DNA from: Paludibacter sp. | GTDB taxonomy: Bacteria; Bacteroidota; Bacteroidia; Bacteroidales; Paludibacteraceae | DNA: 64,000 bases | NCBI GenBank assembly: GCA_031292575.1 | Contig: JARLGX010000031.1 | Coordinates: 1-64,000 of the forward strand | Direction: 5' to 3' | Part shown: piece after piece, positions 45,765 to 53,397 of the stretch | Numbering within the stretch: the stretch's first letter is position 1 | Layout: each line of letters opens with the position of its first letter | Position numbers and translations under genes: made by a program | Notes under the pieces: generated by a model | What the model was told of the DNA's origin: nothing | Database searches by the model: none | What the model saw: only the letters and a program-made list of their open reading frames with translations

Positions 45765-46901
45765 TTAATCATTTAGAAGCATTGGCATTAATAGCATCAA
45801 AATTTCTTCATCTTTCTCGTTTTCAAATGGAAGAATTAAGCCTGCACGTGATGCATCCGACATTTCCATAACTATGTCTGTGGCATTGATATTTCCAAGT
45901 ATTTCAATAAGGAAAGAGGATTTGAAACCTATTTTGATTGGTTCTCCATCAAACTGACAACTAATGGTTTCTTCAGCAGAAATTGAGAAATCAATATCCT
46001 GAGCGGAAATATGGATTAAATTTCCATTGAATGTAAGTTTTACAAGATTGCTTGCCTGATTTGCAAACACAGACACACGCTTCAAAGCGTTAAGGAGTGT
46101 AACGCGATCAATAATTATTTTAAATGGATTTAATTTTGGAATTACACCGTTGTAATTAGGAAAACGACCTTCAACCTGACGGCAAATCATGGTGTAATTT
46201 GCCAACTTAAAATGTGCATTTTTGCTGTCGAAACGAATTTCAACTTCACCACTTTCTTTTGGAAGAATGTTTTTTAGCATATTGGCCGGTTTCTTTGGCA
46301 ATATGAAATTCACAGTTTCTTCAGGTTGTATAGATGCCGAAGTATATATTGTTTTATAGCGCACCAGCTTGTGAGCATCGGTTGCCACTAAAGTTAAACT
46401 ATCGGTTGTAATATCAAAAAATACTCCATTCATCACCGGACGCAATTCATCGTCAGCTGTACAGAATAACGTTTTTGATACTCCGGTATATAAAGTTGAA
46501 ACAGGAAGCGTTAGCGAGCGGGCATCATCTTGCAGTTGTGGCATACGTGGGTATTCGTCTCCGTTTTGACCGATAAAATTATATGATCCGTTAGCAGAAG
46601 TTATGACTAAAGCTAAATTAGAATCATTAATATTGAAGGTAAGTGGTTGTTCCGAAAATTCGCGTAAAGTATCCAGCAATAAACGTGAAGCCACTGCTAC
46701 TTTACCATCACCATCTGCAGTTTCAACTTCCATTGAGGTTATTAAAGTTGTCTCAATATCCGAAGCTGTCATTGTTAGCGTTTTCCCTTCGAGTTGAAGC
46801 AAAAAATTATCTAAAATAGGTAGCGAGTTCTTGTTGTTTATTACACGGCTGATGGCTTGCAAGTGGCTCAATAGATCAGTGCTTGAAACAATGAATTTCA
46901 T
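45765..46901 (-). CDS. dnaN: DNA polymerase III beta sliding clamp
   Basis: A 378-residue clamp of normal length with three repeated domains. It begins MKFIVSSTDLLSHLQAISRVI and ends with the characteristic LLMPMLLN segment. Family motifs include LLDTLREFSEQPL, MNGVFFDI, and LVATDAHKLV. It tethers the polymerase (dnaE at 38953) to DNA. The gene is not next to dnaA here, which is normal for Bacteroidota. A -7 element TACATTTG lies 40 bp upstream. Confidence 0.97.
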   Translation of the reverse strand: MKFIVSSTDLLSHLQAISRVINNKNSLPILDNFLLQLEGKTLTMTASDIETTLITSMEVETADGDGKVAVASRLLLDTLREFSEQPLTFNINDSNLALVITSANGSYNFIGQNGDEYPRMPQLQDDARSLTLPVSTLYTGVSKTLFCTADDELRPVMNGVFFDITTDSLTLVATDAHKLVRYKTIYTSASIQPEETVNFILPKKPANMLKNILPKESGEVEIRFDSKNAHFKLANYTMICRQVEGRFPNYNGVIPKLNPFKIIIDRVTLLNALKRVSVFANQASNLVKLTFNGNLIHISAQDIDFSISAEETISCQFDGEPIKIGFKSSFLIEILGNINATDIVMEMSDASRAGLILPFENEKDEEILMLLMPMLLND

Positions 46902-46941
46902 ATCTTTCTTTTTTTAGGATTGACGTTCGAAAATAATTTAG

Positions 46942-46949
46942 CAAATGTA
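46942..46949 (-). promoter_or_regulatory. -7 promoter element of dnaN
   Basis: Minus strand TACATTTG, a perfect TAnnTTTG, 40 bp upstream of the start codon. The -33 position reads TTTT rather than TTTG. Confidence 0.45.
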
Positions 46950-47030
46950 CTGAATATTTTAAACAATAAAAAATTCTTCTTCTATTTTTCAATAAAAAAT
47001 GAATTTATTAGAAAATTATCGGGAAATTAA

Positions 47031-47073
47031 TTGAGTTATCAAATATTGTTCGTAGTTTTGCGAACTACGAACA
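47031..47073 (+). promoter_or_regulatory. arsR promoter with embedded inverted-repeat operator
   Basis: TTG (47031-47033), a 19-nt spacer and TAGTTTTG (47053-47060) form a perfect promoter. An inverted repeat with 11-bp arms (47047-47057 / 47063-47073) covers the -7 box. Its inner part is GTTCG-N8-CGAAC (47048-47065), where N8 is exactly the -7 box. The start codon is 18 bp further on. Confidence 0.8.
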
Positions 47074-47090
47074 TATAAATAAATATCAAG

Positions 47091-47423
47091 ATGGAAAGCT
47101 GTAAAAACAAAGATTATACAATTGACAACGAGCAACTTGCTCGTTTTGCAAAAGCAATGGGTCATCCTGCACGAATTACCATACTGAATTATCTGGCTTC
47201 GATGGACAATTGCTATTTTGGTGATATATACAACGAATTACCCATAGCTAAAGCCACTGTATCGCAACATTTGAAAGAATTGAAAGATGCCGGACTTATT
47301 CAGGGCGAAATTGAAACGCCCAAGGTAAAGTATTGTATAAATAGTGAAAACTGGGAAAAAGCACAAGCGTATTTCGAAACATTCTTTGCGCTGAAAACTG
47401 AAAAAACAACTTGCTGTAAATAA
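47091..47423 (+). CDS. arsR: ArsR-family repressor (first copy)
   Basis: A 110-residue winged-helix metalloregulator. FAKAMGHPARITILNYLA is the ArsR N-terminal motif and AKATVSQHLKELKDAGLI the recognition helix. Thiols that could bind As(III) are Cys4, Cys42 (DNCYFGDI) and the C-terminal Cys-Cys pair. It leads an operon with a thioredoxin-like protein, ArsF and ArsG, and its operator sits on its own promoter. It shares the (N/T)CxxGDI...LP layout with the second ArsR at 57653. Confidence 0.93.
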   Translation: MESCKNKDYTIDNEQLARFAKAMGHPARITILNYLASMDNCYFGDIYNELPIAKATVSQHLKELKDAGLIQGEIETPKVKYCINSENWEKAQAYFETFFALKTEKTTCCK

Positions 47424-47445
47424 ATTGTATAAAATAAGAACTATT

Positions 47446-47694
47446 ATGAACATTCAAATTTTAGGAACCGGCTGCCCAAAGTGCAAGTCACTCGAAAAAG
47501 CCACTCGCGAAGTAGTTGATCAAAATGGAATCAATGCCACCATTACCAAAGTGGAAGATATTGTTGAAATTATGAAATTCAATATCATGACCACCCCCGC
47601 ATTGGTTGTGGATGGTAAAGTAGTTGTAAAAGGTCGTGTCCCGTCAATGGATGAATTAAAACAAATACTAACAAATAAAATTTACATGATATGA
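47446..47694 (+). CDS. thioredoxin-like small redox protein (ArsE-like candidate)
   Basis: An 82-residue protein of the 'redox-active disulfide protein 2' / glutaredoxin-like type. The redox motif CPKC is at residues 10-13 (LGTGCPKCKSLEKA), and TTPALVVDGKVVVKGRVPS carries the cis-Pro. The ATG at 47446 is chosen; 7 extra codons upstream are not conserved. Its last 4 bp overlap the arsF start. By position it could be ArsE, the partner of ArsF in reducing nitrophenyl arsenicals in the arsEFG operon described in Shewanella; this is inference from context. Confidence 0.8.
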   Translation: MNIQILGTGCPKCKSLEKATREVVDQNGINATITKVEDIVEIMKFNIMTTPALVVDGKVVVKGRVPSMDELKQILTNKIYMI

Positions 47695-48116
47695 AAAAGC
47701 TCGTTTATGTTTCGGCGTTTGTATTATTAGTTGCGTCGCTTTTCACAGTAAGTGCTGTAAATCCACAGAAAAAAGGAACAGCAACAATTACTAAATTACC
47801 TAAAGTAGAGGTGTATTATTTTCATTACACCCGACGTTGCTCAACTTGTCAGGCTGTGGAAACTGAATCTCAAAAAGCTGTTTCAGCACTATATCCAACT
47901 CAATTGAAAGAAGGTAAAATTCATTTTCAAGCAATTAATTTGGATGACAAAGGAAGTAACATTTTAGCCTCCAAATGCAAAGCGGAAGGTCAGGTATTGT
48001 TAGTGATTAGCAGCGGTAAACGGATTGACTTAACAGAACAAGGTTTTATGTATGCGTTAAATAAACCTGAAAAGCTGAAAGCTGAATTGAAGAAAACGAT
48101 AGATCCGTTGTTGTAA
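47691..48116 (+). CDS. arsF: ArsF-family nitroreductase subunit
   Basis: A 141-residue exported or membrane-anchored thioredoxin-fold protein. Residues 1-23 are a signal or anchor segment. The motif CSTC in YTRRCSTCQAVE (about 50-53) is the likely redox pair, and Cys95 (SKCKAEG) is a third thiol. Length and motifs match the family named 'nitrophenyl compound nitroreductase subunit ArsF'. Established idea: ArsE and ArsF reduce the nitro group of nitroaromatic arsenicals such as roxarsone. It overlaps the preceding gene as ATGA. Confidence 0.78.
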   Translation: MKKLVYVSAFVLLVASLFTVSAVNPQKKGTATITKLPKVEVYYFHYTRRCSTCQAVETESQKAVSALYPTQLKEGKIHFQAINLDDKGSNILASKCKAEGQVLLVISSGKRIDLTEQGFMYALNKPEKLKAELKKTIDPLL

Positions 48117-48277
48117 TGTGCCAATTAATTAATATGCCAATAACTTAATGTGCCAATATGCCAATTAATTAATATGCCTATTAATATTAATTATAGGTAA
48201 TAGAGTTTATTCTTGAAATACATTATCACATTGGCACATTTTCAAATTAGCACATTAGCACATTTTCAAATCAACTT
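48117..48277. repeat. intergenic microrepeats, arsF-arsG gap
   Basis: The gap is built from short AT-rich words: TGCCAATTAATTAATATGCC twice, then CACATTGGCACATTTTCAAA and GCACATTTTCAAAT. The second kind recurs at 49004-49078 between arsG and the ferredoxin gene and at the 3' end of the second arsR. This suggests one repeat family spread through the arsenic region. Confidence 0.6.
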
Positions 48278-48979
48278 ATGGAGATACTGCAAAATATATT
48301 AGAAAACTCGCAATATGCATTTCTGACTGCCATTCTGTTGGGATTGATGACAGCCATCAGTCCTTGTCCGTTGGCGACTAATATTTCAGCGATTGGTTTT
48401 ATCAGTCGCGATATTGAAAACCGCCGCAGGGTGTTTATCAATGGATTAGTTTATACATTGGGACGTGCAATAAGTTATACAGGCTTGGCACTCATTATTT
48501 TCTTTGGAGCAAGCAAAATGAATATCTCCATGATTTTTCAGGGTTGGGGCGAAAAACTGTTAGGCCCTATACTCATTTTGATTGGTTTATTTATGCTCGA
48601 CGTGATTAAAATCAAGTTCCCCGGCTTCTCGGGCTTGACTGATAAAATTGGCGAGAACAGTAAAGGCAGTTATTGGAGCACATTGTTGTTGGGAATGGTT
48701 TTCGCGTTGGCATTTTGTCCGTACAGCGGCGTGTTGTATTTTGTGATGCTTATTCCAATGACTGTAGCCAGTGCAAGCGGCATGTATCTTCCTGTTTTAT
48801 TTGCCATTGCCACCGGATTGCCCGTTATTCTTTTTGCGTGGCTGTTGGCTTATGCAGTTGGTAACGTAGGCAAGCTATACAATCAAATAAAAACCTTTGA
48901 GCTTTGGTTCAGACGAGTGGTTTCGGTTGTTTTTATAGTGGTAGGGATTTATTATGTGGTTATATTTTTTGCCCCCTAA
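48278..48979 (+). CDS. arsG: ArsG-family aromatic arsenical efflux permease
   Basis: A 233-residue membrane protein of the DsbD/CcdA-like fold with six helices. Two conserved Cys-Pro motifs, ISPCPLATN (about residue 28-36) and AFCPYSGVLYF (about 145-155), lie in related helices as in the CcdA pseudo-repeat. Length and motifs match ArsG, which in the arsEFG system exports trivalent aminophenyl arsenicals. It follows ArsF by 161 bp of repeat-rich DNA. A CCCCCT-AA-AGGGGG palindrome directly follows the stop codon. Confidence 0.8.
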   Translation: MEILQNILENSQYAFLTAILLGLMTAISPCPLATNISAIGFISRDIENRRRVFINGLVYTLGRAISYTGLALIIFFGASKMNISMIFQGWGEKLLGPILILIGLFMLDVIKIKFPGFSGLTDKIGENSKGSYWSTLLLGMVFALAFCPYSGVLYFVMLIPMTVASASGMYLPVLFAIATGLPVILFAWLLAYAVGNVGKLYNQIKTFELWFRRVVSVVFIVVGIYYVVIFFAP

Positions 48980-49081
48980 CCCCCTAAAGGGGGAACTATA
49001 TTAGCATATTATCACATTGGCATATTGGCTCATTGGCACATTATCTCATTTTCAAATTAGCACATTTTCAAATTAAATATT

Positions 49082-49312
49082 ATGGACGAAATTATTTGTC
49101 ATTGCAAACAAGTTACAAAAAGCGAAATTGAAAAAGCCATTGCCGATGGTGCTAAAACGCTTAAAGACATTCAGAAAACAACCGGAGCTTGCACCGGAAA
49201 TGAATGTAAAGAACTGAATCCTTCTGGCAAGTGCTGTTCGTCAGATATAAATGCCATGCTACCAATACCAAGATTCAAAATGGCTTCCACCTGCGGTTGT
49301 GGACATTGCTAA
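49082..49312 (+). CDS. Bfd-like [2Fe-2S] ferredoxin, Cys-rich
   Basis: A 76-residue protein of the BFD-like (2Fe-2S) family. The N-terminal ICHCKQVTKSEIEKAI (Cys6, Cys8) and TGACTGNECKEL (Cys37, Cys42) match the four cluster ligands of Bfd and of copper/arsenic-associated Bfd domains. After that come Cys51-Cys52 and a tail with Cys71, Cys73 and Cys76, giving nine Cys in 76 residues. It sits between ArsG and ArsP, so it may deliver electrons to ArsE/F or bind arsenic directly. Function here is inference. Confidence 0.8.
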   Translation: MDEIICHCKQVTKSEIEKAIADGAKTLKDIQKTTGACTGNECKELNPSGKCCSSDINAMLPIPRFKMASTCGCGHC

Positions 49313-49336
49313 ACAAGAAATTTTTTTATTCAAATT

Positions 49337-49354
49337 GTTCGTCTTATTACGAAC
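49337..49354. promoter_or_regulatory. second ArsR operator, upstream of arsP
   Basis: GTTCG-N8-CGAAC (49337-49354) repeats exactly the inner operator of the arsR promoter at 47048-47065, with the same 8-nt spacing. It lies 31 bp before the arsP start, so ArsR probably controls arsP separately. The spacer here (TCTTATTA) is not a -7 box. Confidence 0.65.
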
Positions 49355-49385
49355 TTTATTAAGTTCAAACATAAAAAACAGAGTT

Positions 49386-50405
49386 ATGAAATTAAATAAA
49401 AACGTCATTATACCATTGATATTGTTACCAGTCTGGTATGTGATTTATACGAACCTACAACCAGTAACCGATTGGTTTGTTGACTCGGTGTTGGGTATGA
49501 CAAAAGGCACTCACCTTGCCGAAACACTGCGATTCTTTATTTTCGAGTTTCCGAAAGTATTAATGCTGTTAGTACTGATTATTTTCTTTGTAGGAATTCT
49601 ACGCAGCTATTTTACAGCCGAACGTACCCGAAAAGCGTTGGAAGGCAAATCAACATTTATGGGTAATATTATGGCTTCCATGTTGGGAATTGTTACCCCG
49701 TTTTGTTCCTGCTCTGCCATTCCGCTGTTTCTGGGTTTTGTGGAATCGGGCGTTCCATTGGGAGTTACCTTCTCATTCCTTATTGCAGCTCCTATGATTA
49801 ACGAAGTGGCCGTTATCCTTTTATACGGTATGTTTGGTTGGAAAACGGCACTTATTTATATAGGTACAGGTCTGGTCATTGCCATTATAGCAGGTTGGAT
49901 TATTGGAAAACTCAAACTCGAAAAATGGGTGGAAGAATGGGTATATTCTACCAAATTGGGCGAAGGTGAAGGAGACGAAGAAAAAATCACTTTTTCACAA
50001 CGAATTACCATGGGTTACGATGCCGTGAAAGAAATCGTAGGTAAGGTGTGGTTGTATGTTGCATTTGGTATTTTAGTCGGTGCAGGTGCACACGGCTATG
50101 TTCCTGCCGAATTTATGGCTTCCTTTATGGGTAAAGATGTTTGGTATGCTGTTCCGTTGTCGGTGTTGATTGGTATTCCGTTGTATTCCAACGCTGCGGG
50201 TATTGTCCCAATCGTTTCGGTACTGATTGAAAAAGGAGCTTCGCTTGGCACGGCTTTGGCATTTATGATGTCAGTGATTGCCTTGTCATTACCTGAAATG
50301 ATTATTCTCCGAAAAGTATTAAAAATGCCGTTGATTCTGACTTTTATTGCTATTGTTGGTGGAGGGATTATGATAGTTGGATTTCTGTTTAACTGGATAT
50401 TTTAA
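49386..50405 (+). CDS. arsP: ArsP-family organoarsenical efflux permease
   Basis: A 339-residue permease of the DUF318/ArsP family with about 8-10 helices. The signature TPFCSCSAIPLF (Cys107, Cys109) carries the thiols thought to bind trivalent organoarsenicals. I chose the ATG at 49386; the frame runs upstream into the ferredoxin gene but without homology. Known ArsP proteins export methyl- and aromatic As(III) compounds from the cytosol. A copy of the ArsR operator lies just upstream. Together with ArsG it gives two organoarsenical exporters in one block. Confidence 0.9.
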   Translation: MKLNKNVIIPLILLPVWYVIYTNLQPVTDWFVDSVLGMTKGTHLAETLRFFIFEFPKVLMLLVLIIFFVGILRSYFTAERTRKALEGKSTFMGNIMASMLGIVTPFCSCSAIPLFLGFVESGVPLGVTFSFLIAAPMINEVAVILLYGMFGWKTALIYIGTGLVIAIIAGWIIGKLKLEKWVEEWVYSTKLGEGEGDEEKITFSQRITMGYDAVKEIVGKVWLYVAFGILVGAGAHGYVPAEFMASFMGKDVWYAVPLSVLIGIPLYSNAAGIVPIVSVLIEKGASLGTALAFMMSVIALSLPEMIILRKVLKMPLILTFIAIVGGGIMIVGFLFNWIF

Positions 50406-50418
50406 AACAGGCTGCAAT

Positions 50419-50491
50419 AAAACGAGGGGAACTGAAAGTAAGATACGCGGAATCTTTCACTATATTGAAGTTTAGAAACTGCCCTCGTTTT
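50419..50491 (+). terminator. probable terminator of the arsP unit
   Basis: AAAACGAGGG (50419-50428) pairs with CCCTCGTTTT (50482-50491) across a 53-nt loop that has inner pairing (GAACTG..., AAACTG). It begins 14 bp after the arsP stop. The long loop makes it less certain. Confidence 0.45.
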
Positions 50492-50526
50492 CTGTAGCTT
50501 ATAAAATTCAGCACCTAATGTTTGGC
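50491..50526. repeat. dispersed 36-nt element, copy 1
   Basis: TCTGTAGC at one end and GTTTGGC at the other enclose AAAAT and AGCACC blocks. It matches 28 of 36 positions with 52309-52344 at the same length and orientation. The bases before it (CCTCGTTT against CCCCGTTA) also match. Confidence 0.6.
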
Positions 50527-50605
50527 CGGACAGAATAATACCTACCTATGACCAACTGAAGAAGCTTTGCCTACGCACTACCACATTGAAATTGAACCCA
50601 ATATC

Positions 50606-50878
50606 CTAATTGCATTTTGAAAAAACAATCATGTATGGTCTGACTTCACTTCTGGCAAGACCGTCAATGATTGCCGGGTCGTTGTTTACTATTTCATGAA
50701 GTTCTTCTTCGTCTTTTACATTCAGAATGAACATACCTCCTTTTTTTTCGTCAATAAATGGCCCGGTAATTAATAATTTGCCATTTTCAAAAAGCCCTTT
50801 AAGATAATCCACATGTGGATTCATCATTTCCCTTGTAATGTTTTCTTTTATAAAATGATGTATTACAACAAAATTCAT
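50606..50878 (-). CDS. YciI-like protein
   Basis: A 90-residue protein of the YCII family (alpha/beta dimeric ferredoxin-like fold). It has the N-terminal FVVIHHF strand, the HVDYLKGLFENGKLLITGPF segment with its conserved His, and the NDPAIIDGLARSEVRPYMI end with the Asp-Pro pair. Family members are thought to be small enzymes or binding proteins of unclear role. It stands alone on the minus strand between the arsenic block and a hypothetical gene. Confidence 0.85.
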   Translation of the reverse strand: MNFVVIHHFIKENITREMMNPHVDYLKGLFENGKLLITGPFIDEKKGGMFILNVKDEEELHEIVNNDPAIIDGLARSEVRPYMIVFSKCN

Positions 50879-51022
50879 AATTCAATTTCCTCCTTTTCTC
50901 TCTCCACCTCTTTGCAAGGGGTTAATGGTTATTTGTATATAACAAAGTGATTAGCAAACTTTATATCATATATCTCTCTACCTCGTAGCAAACCGAGGGG
51001 GAGGTGGATTAGTTTCTAATTG

Positions 51023-52084
51023 TCAATGCCTTAATTTTATCTCCAAAAGTTTTTCAAATCCATATGTCGGTGAATAAATAAGAAAATCATTTATTAGTGG
51101 GCTATCGGTTTCCAAAATTATATAGTTTTGATGTTTTTCATTCTTTGAATAATTTGAAGTTCTTTTTTCATATTCATCCATTGTCATTTCTGGATTATCC
51201 CTAATTAAATCATATGCATTCTTGGTGATTGGAATACTCCTAATTTGTGCAACCGAATCGGATTGAGCATAATAATAATCTTTGAATTTTGCATGGTGGA
51301 TGAAAGATTTATTAATGGAATCAAAGCTGACAACACTTAATTCATTTAAACTTCCTTTATCTTGCAAAATAGCCAAGACAACCTTGTTATCCATAATCGT
51401 TACAATTTGGTATGTACCTCCGTTGAGTTTTATAATTTTTGAAATATCTTTCTTATTGCATCGTATTGAATCATAACTTGTAATTATTTTAATTTTGTAT
51501 GTTGCATTTCCTGTACAGAGTGAGTCTACTTTAATAGAATTACTAATAGGATTAGACAATGATATATAATTCGGGTCTACCTTGTGTTTTCCATACTTCT
51601 CATTTAATGCTGGTGGAATTCTTCTTCCAAAATGAATAGAGTTTAACCCCTTCTTAACTTTCAACTTTTGACTTAATGAGTTATACAGCTGACTTTCGAT
51701 TAAAGTCAATTTCATAGTCTTAGATAAAGTATTATCATTGAAATTAAAGATTGATAATTTATTATTAGTGGAATTATATAAACTAGGAAATTTCAACTCT
51801 ATTTTTAATTCAAAACCTTTGGTGTCTTTTTCAATTTTCAGCATTCCACTCTTTTGCAACGAATCTAAAACAACTGATTTGTCTTTTTCACCTAAATTCA
51901 TAGCAGGTAATATCTCTTGCGCATTGTATACTTGAACACGAGATTCATATACGGGTTTCTTAAATATTGATTTAAAATGTTCGTTGTAAAATTTAACTTT
52001 GTCGGCATAGTCCATTTTCTCTTGTGCCGTTATTTTTAAAGCAATAACTATTAAAAAGTAGATGAGGTAATTGTGTTTTTTCAT
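51023..52084 (-). CDS. hypothetical secreted protein
   Basis: A 353-residue protein I do not recognise. It has a signal peptide (MKKHNYLIYFLIVIALKITAQ). The mature part is rich in Lys, Asn, Ser and Ile, with several repeated SIK/SLN/NSI segments and no visible catalytic motif. Three Cys are not paired in any known pattern. Base composition is lower in GC than neighbouring genes, consistent with recent arrival. No operon partner. Possibly a mixed alpha/beta periplasmic protein. Confidence 0.6.
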   Translation of the reverse strand: MKKHNYLIYFLIVIALKITAQEKMDYADKVKFYNEHFKSIFKKPVYESRVQVYNAQEILPAMNLGEKDKSVVLDSLQKSGMLKIEKDTKGFELKIELKFPSLYNSTNNKLSIFNFNDNTLSKTMKLTLIESQLYNSLSQKLKVKKGLNSIHFGRRIPPALNEKYGKHKVDPNYISLSNPISNSIKVDSLCTGNATYKIKIITSYDSIRCNKKDISKIIKLNGGTYQIVTIMDNKVVLAILQDKGSLNELSVVSFDSINKSFIHHAKFKDYYYAQSDSVAQIRSIPITKNAYDLIRDNPEMTMDEYEKRTSNYSKNEKHQNYIILETDSPLINDFLIYSPTYGFEKLLEIKLRH

Positions 52085-52405
52085 ATTTTGATGATTTTGT
52101 ATGATTCTCCGTACTATTAGATTTTTATTTTCAGGTCACTTAATGACTATTTAGTTTTGTTGTCAAGTAAAAAACAGCTTTTCAACAATTTGTTTTCAAA
52201 TTTTCAATCTCTCGATTTTTGTTTTCCATTAGTCATAATATAAAGTTGTAGATAATTCGGGGTTCAAATTTCACCTATTGTCACGGTCTACATTCTGTCT
52301 CCCCGTTATCTGTAGCATGCAAAATCTAGCACCATAGGTTTGGCAACAGCCACTGAAAACTACGCCGAACCCAAGAACGCCAATCTACCCTACGCCGAGC
52401 AGGGT
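52085..52405. other. intergenic region with dispersed elements
   Basis: A 321-bp gap between two unrecognised secreted-protein genes. It holds copy 2 of the 36-nt element (52309-52344) and, at 52360-52390, CTACGCCGAAC...GCCAATCTAC, whose reverse complement recurs in diverged form at 38662-38690. No gene is convincing. Confidence 0.5.
52309..52344. repeat. dispersed 36-nt element, copy 2
   Basis: Same-length counterpart of 50491-50526, 28 of 36 positions identical, including TCTGTAGC, AAAAT, AGCACC and GTTTGGC. Confidence 0.6.
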
Positions 52406-53092
52406 TTATTGTATTATTTTCGTCTTTAAATAGTCGTATGTTCTGTTATCATTCTTGTCGAGTTTCGCTCTTTTTATGAGAATTGTCGAGTCTGATTTCC
52501 ATTTAATTTCGTTTGGAATCCAATTATCTATTTCTTTCTCGAAAACCAACTTTATATCGTTGTTTTCAATTTTATAGAGCTGAATTCCGTTCGGCATTTC
52601 TCCCGATTCCAAGCCTCCTGAAGAACTAATTATGTATTTATTATTTGGTGAGAAGTTTGGAAAATCCCAAAGTTCAGTCTGTTTTCCTGTATTTAAACTA
52701 ACAAGGAAGATTCTTGACCATTCCCAATAAGTCGCTTCAATTTCAACGACATTACATAATTTTATTGTCTTAAGATATTTGTATGTCACCATGTTTTCAC
52801 CTTCAATAGTGTCGTTTGCAAATACAACTTTCTTTCCTGTCTTTGGAAGAATCAAGATTGTGTCATGTTTAAAGATTATTTTCGTTGTGTCGATAGAAAG
52901 CGAATCAATGTTTTTAATTCCGTCAGAATGTATTGTCTCAAATTCAGAAAGAGTTATTGAGTCGAGATATACAGTTCTGTTTCCGATAGTCAAAGAGTCA
53001 ATCGGAAGTGAGTCTGATTGTTTTGAGTCTTCTTTTTTCGAGTTGCACCCAAAAGCTAAAATGATAATGGCTAAAGTCAGAATGTGTCTCAT
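52406..53092 (-). CDS. hypothetical lipoprotein
   Basis: A 228-residue lipoprotein: MRHILTLAIIILAFGC, Cys16 as lipid anchor. I chose the ATG at 53092; 15 upstream codons add no signal. After a Ser/Asp-rich linker (KKEDSKQSDSLPIDSLTIG) come beta-rich segments, for example VEIEATYWEWSRIFLVSL, TELWDFPNFSPNNKYIISS and IQLYKIENNDIKLVFEKEI, resembling beta-propeller-like or DPP6-type blades. No enzyme motif. A good promoter is found at 53226-53256. Function unknown. Confidence 0.65.
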   Translation of the reverse strand: MRHILTLAIIILAFGCNSKKEDSKQSDSLPIDSLTIGNRTVYLDSITLSEFETIHSDGIKNIDSLSIDTTKIIFKHDTILILPKTGKKVVFANDTIEGENMVTYKYLKTIKLCNVVEIEATYWEWSRIFLVSLNTGKQTELWDFPNFSPNNKYIISSSGGLESGEMPNGIQLYKIENNDIKLVFEKEIDNWIPNEIKWKSDSTILIKRAKLDKNDNRTYDYLKTKIIQ

Positions 53093-53225
53093 ATTTTGTT
53101 TTTTATAATTACTGCTAACACCAAAATATACGAACAATTCGCATATATTTTTATTATATTTAGGTTTTAGTTCCTATATTCCATGTTTTGAGGAAATAAA
53201 GTAACAAGCTTATTTTTTTTCGCCC

Positions 53226-53256
53226 CAAAGATAAAAAATCCATTTAACATCACCAA
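53226..53256 (-). promoter_or_regulatory. promoter of the 52406-53092 lipoprotein gene
   Basis: On the minus strand TTG (53254-53256), a 20-nt spacer and TATCTTTG (53226-53233) match the Bacteroidota consensus. The leader to the ATG would be about 125 nt. Confidence 0.5.
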
Positions 53257-53324
53257 CCATTATCTCAGCTTTTTTAAATAAATTTATCAAAGGCGTGTTT
53301 AAGGGTGTAATTATATATATAAAA

Positions 53325-53352
53325 AACCGTGCAGCTTATTCGCTACACGGTT
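53325..53352 (-). terminator. terminator of the FN3-like gene
   Basis: AACCGTG and CACGGTT (53325-53331 / 53346-53352) pair, with an inner AGC/GCT. On the minus strand the stem is followed by TTTTTT, 46 bp after the gene's stop codon. Confidence 0.75.
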
Positions 53353-53397
53353 ATTGGTCGAAAGTTGGATATCTGTTTTAGCAAGCTGTAGGGCTAA

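Noticed and set aside
48117-48277. Riboswitch or ncRNA between arsF and arsG
   Set aside because: The stretch consists of short repeated AT-rich words without a stable fold.
52085-52405. Integron attC site
   Set aside because: The element has no clear RYYYAAC/GTTRRRY pair, and no integrase is visible; left as a dispersed repeat.
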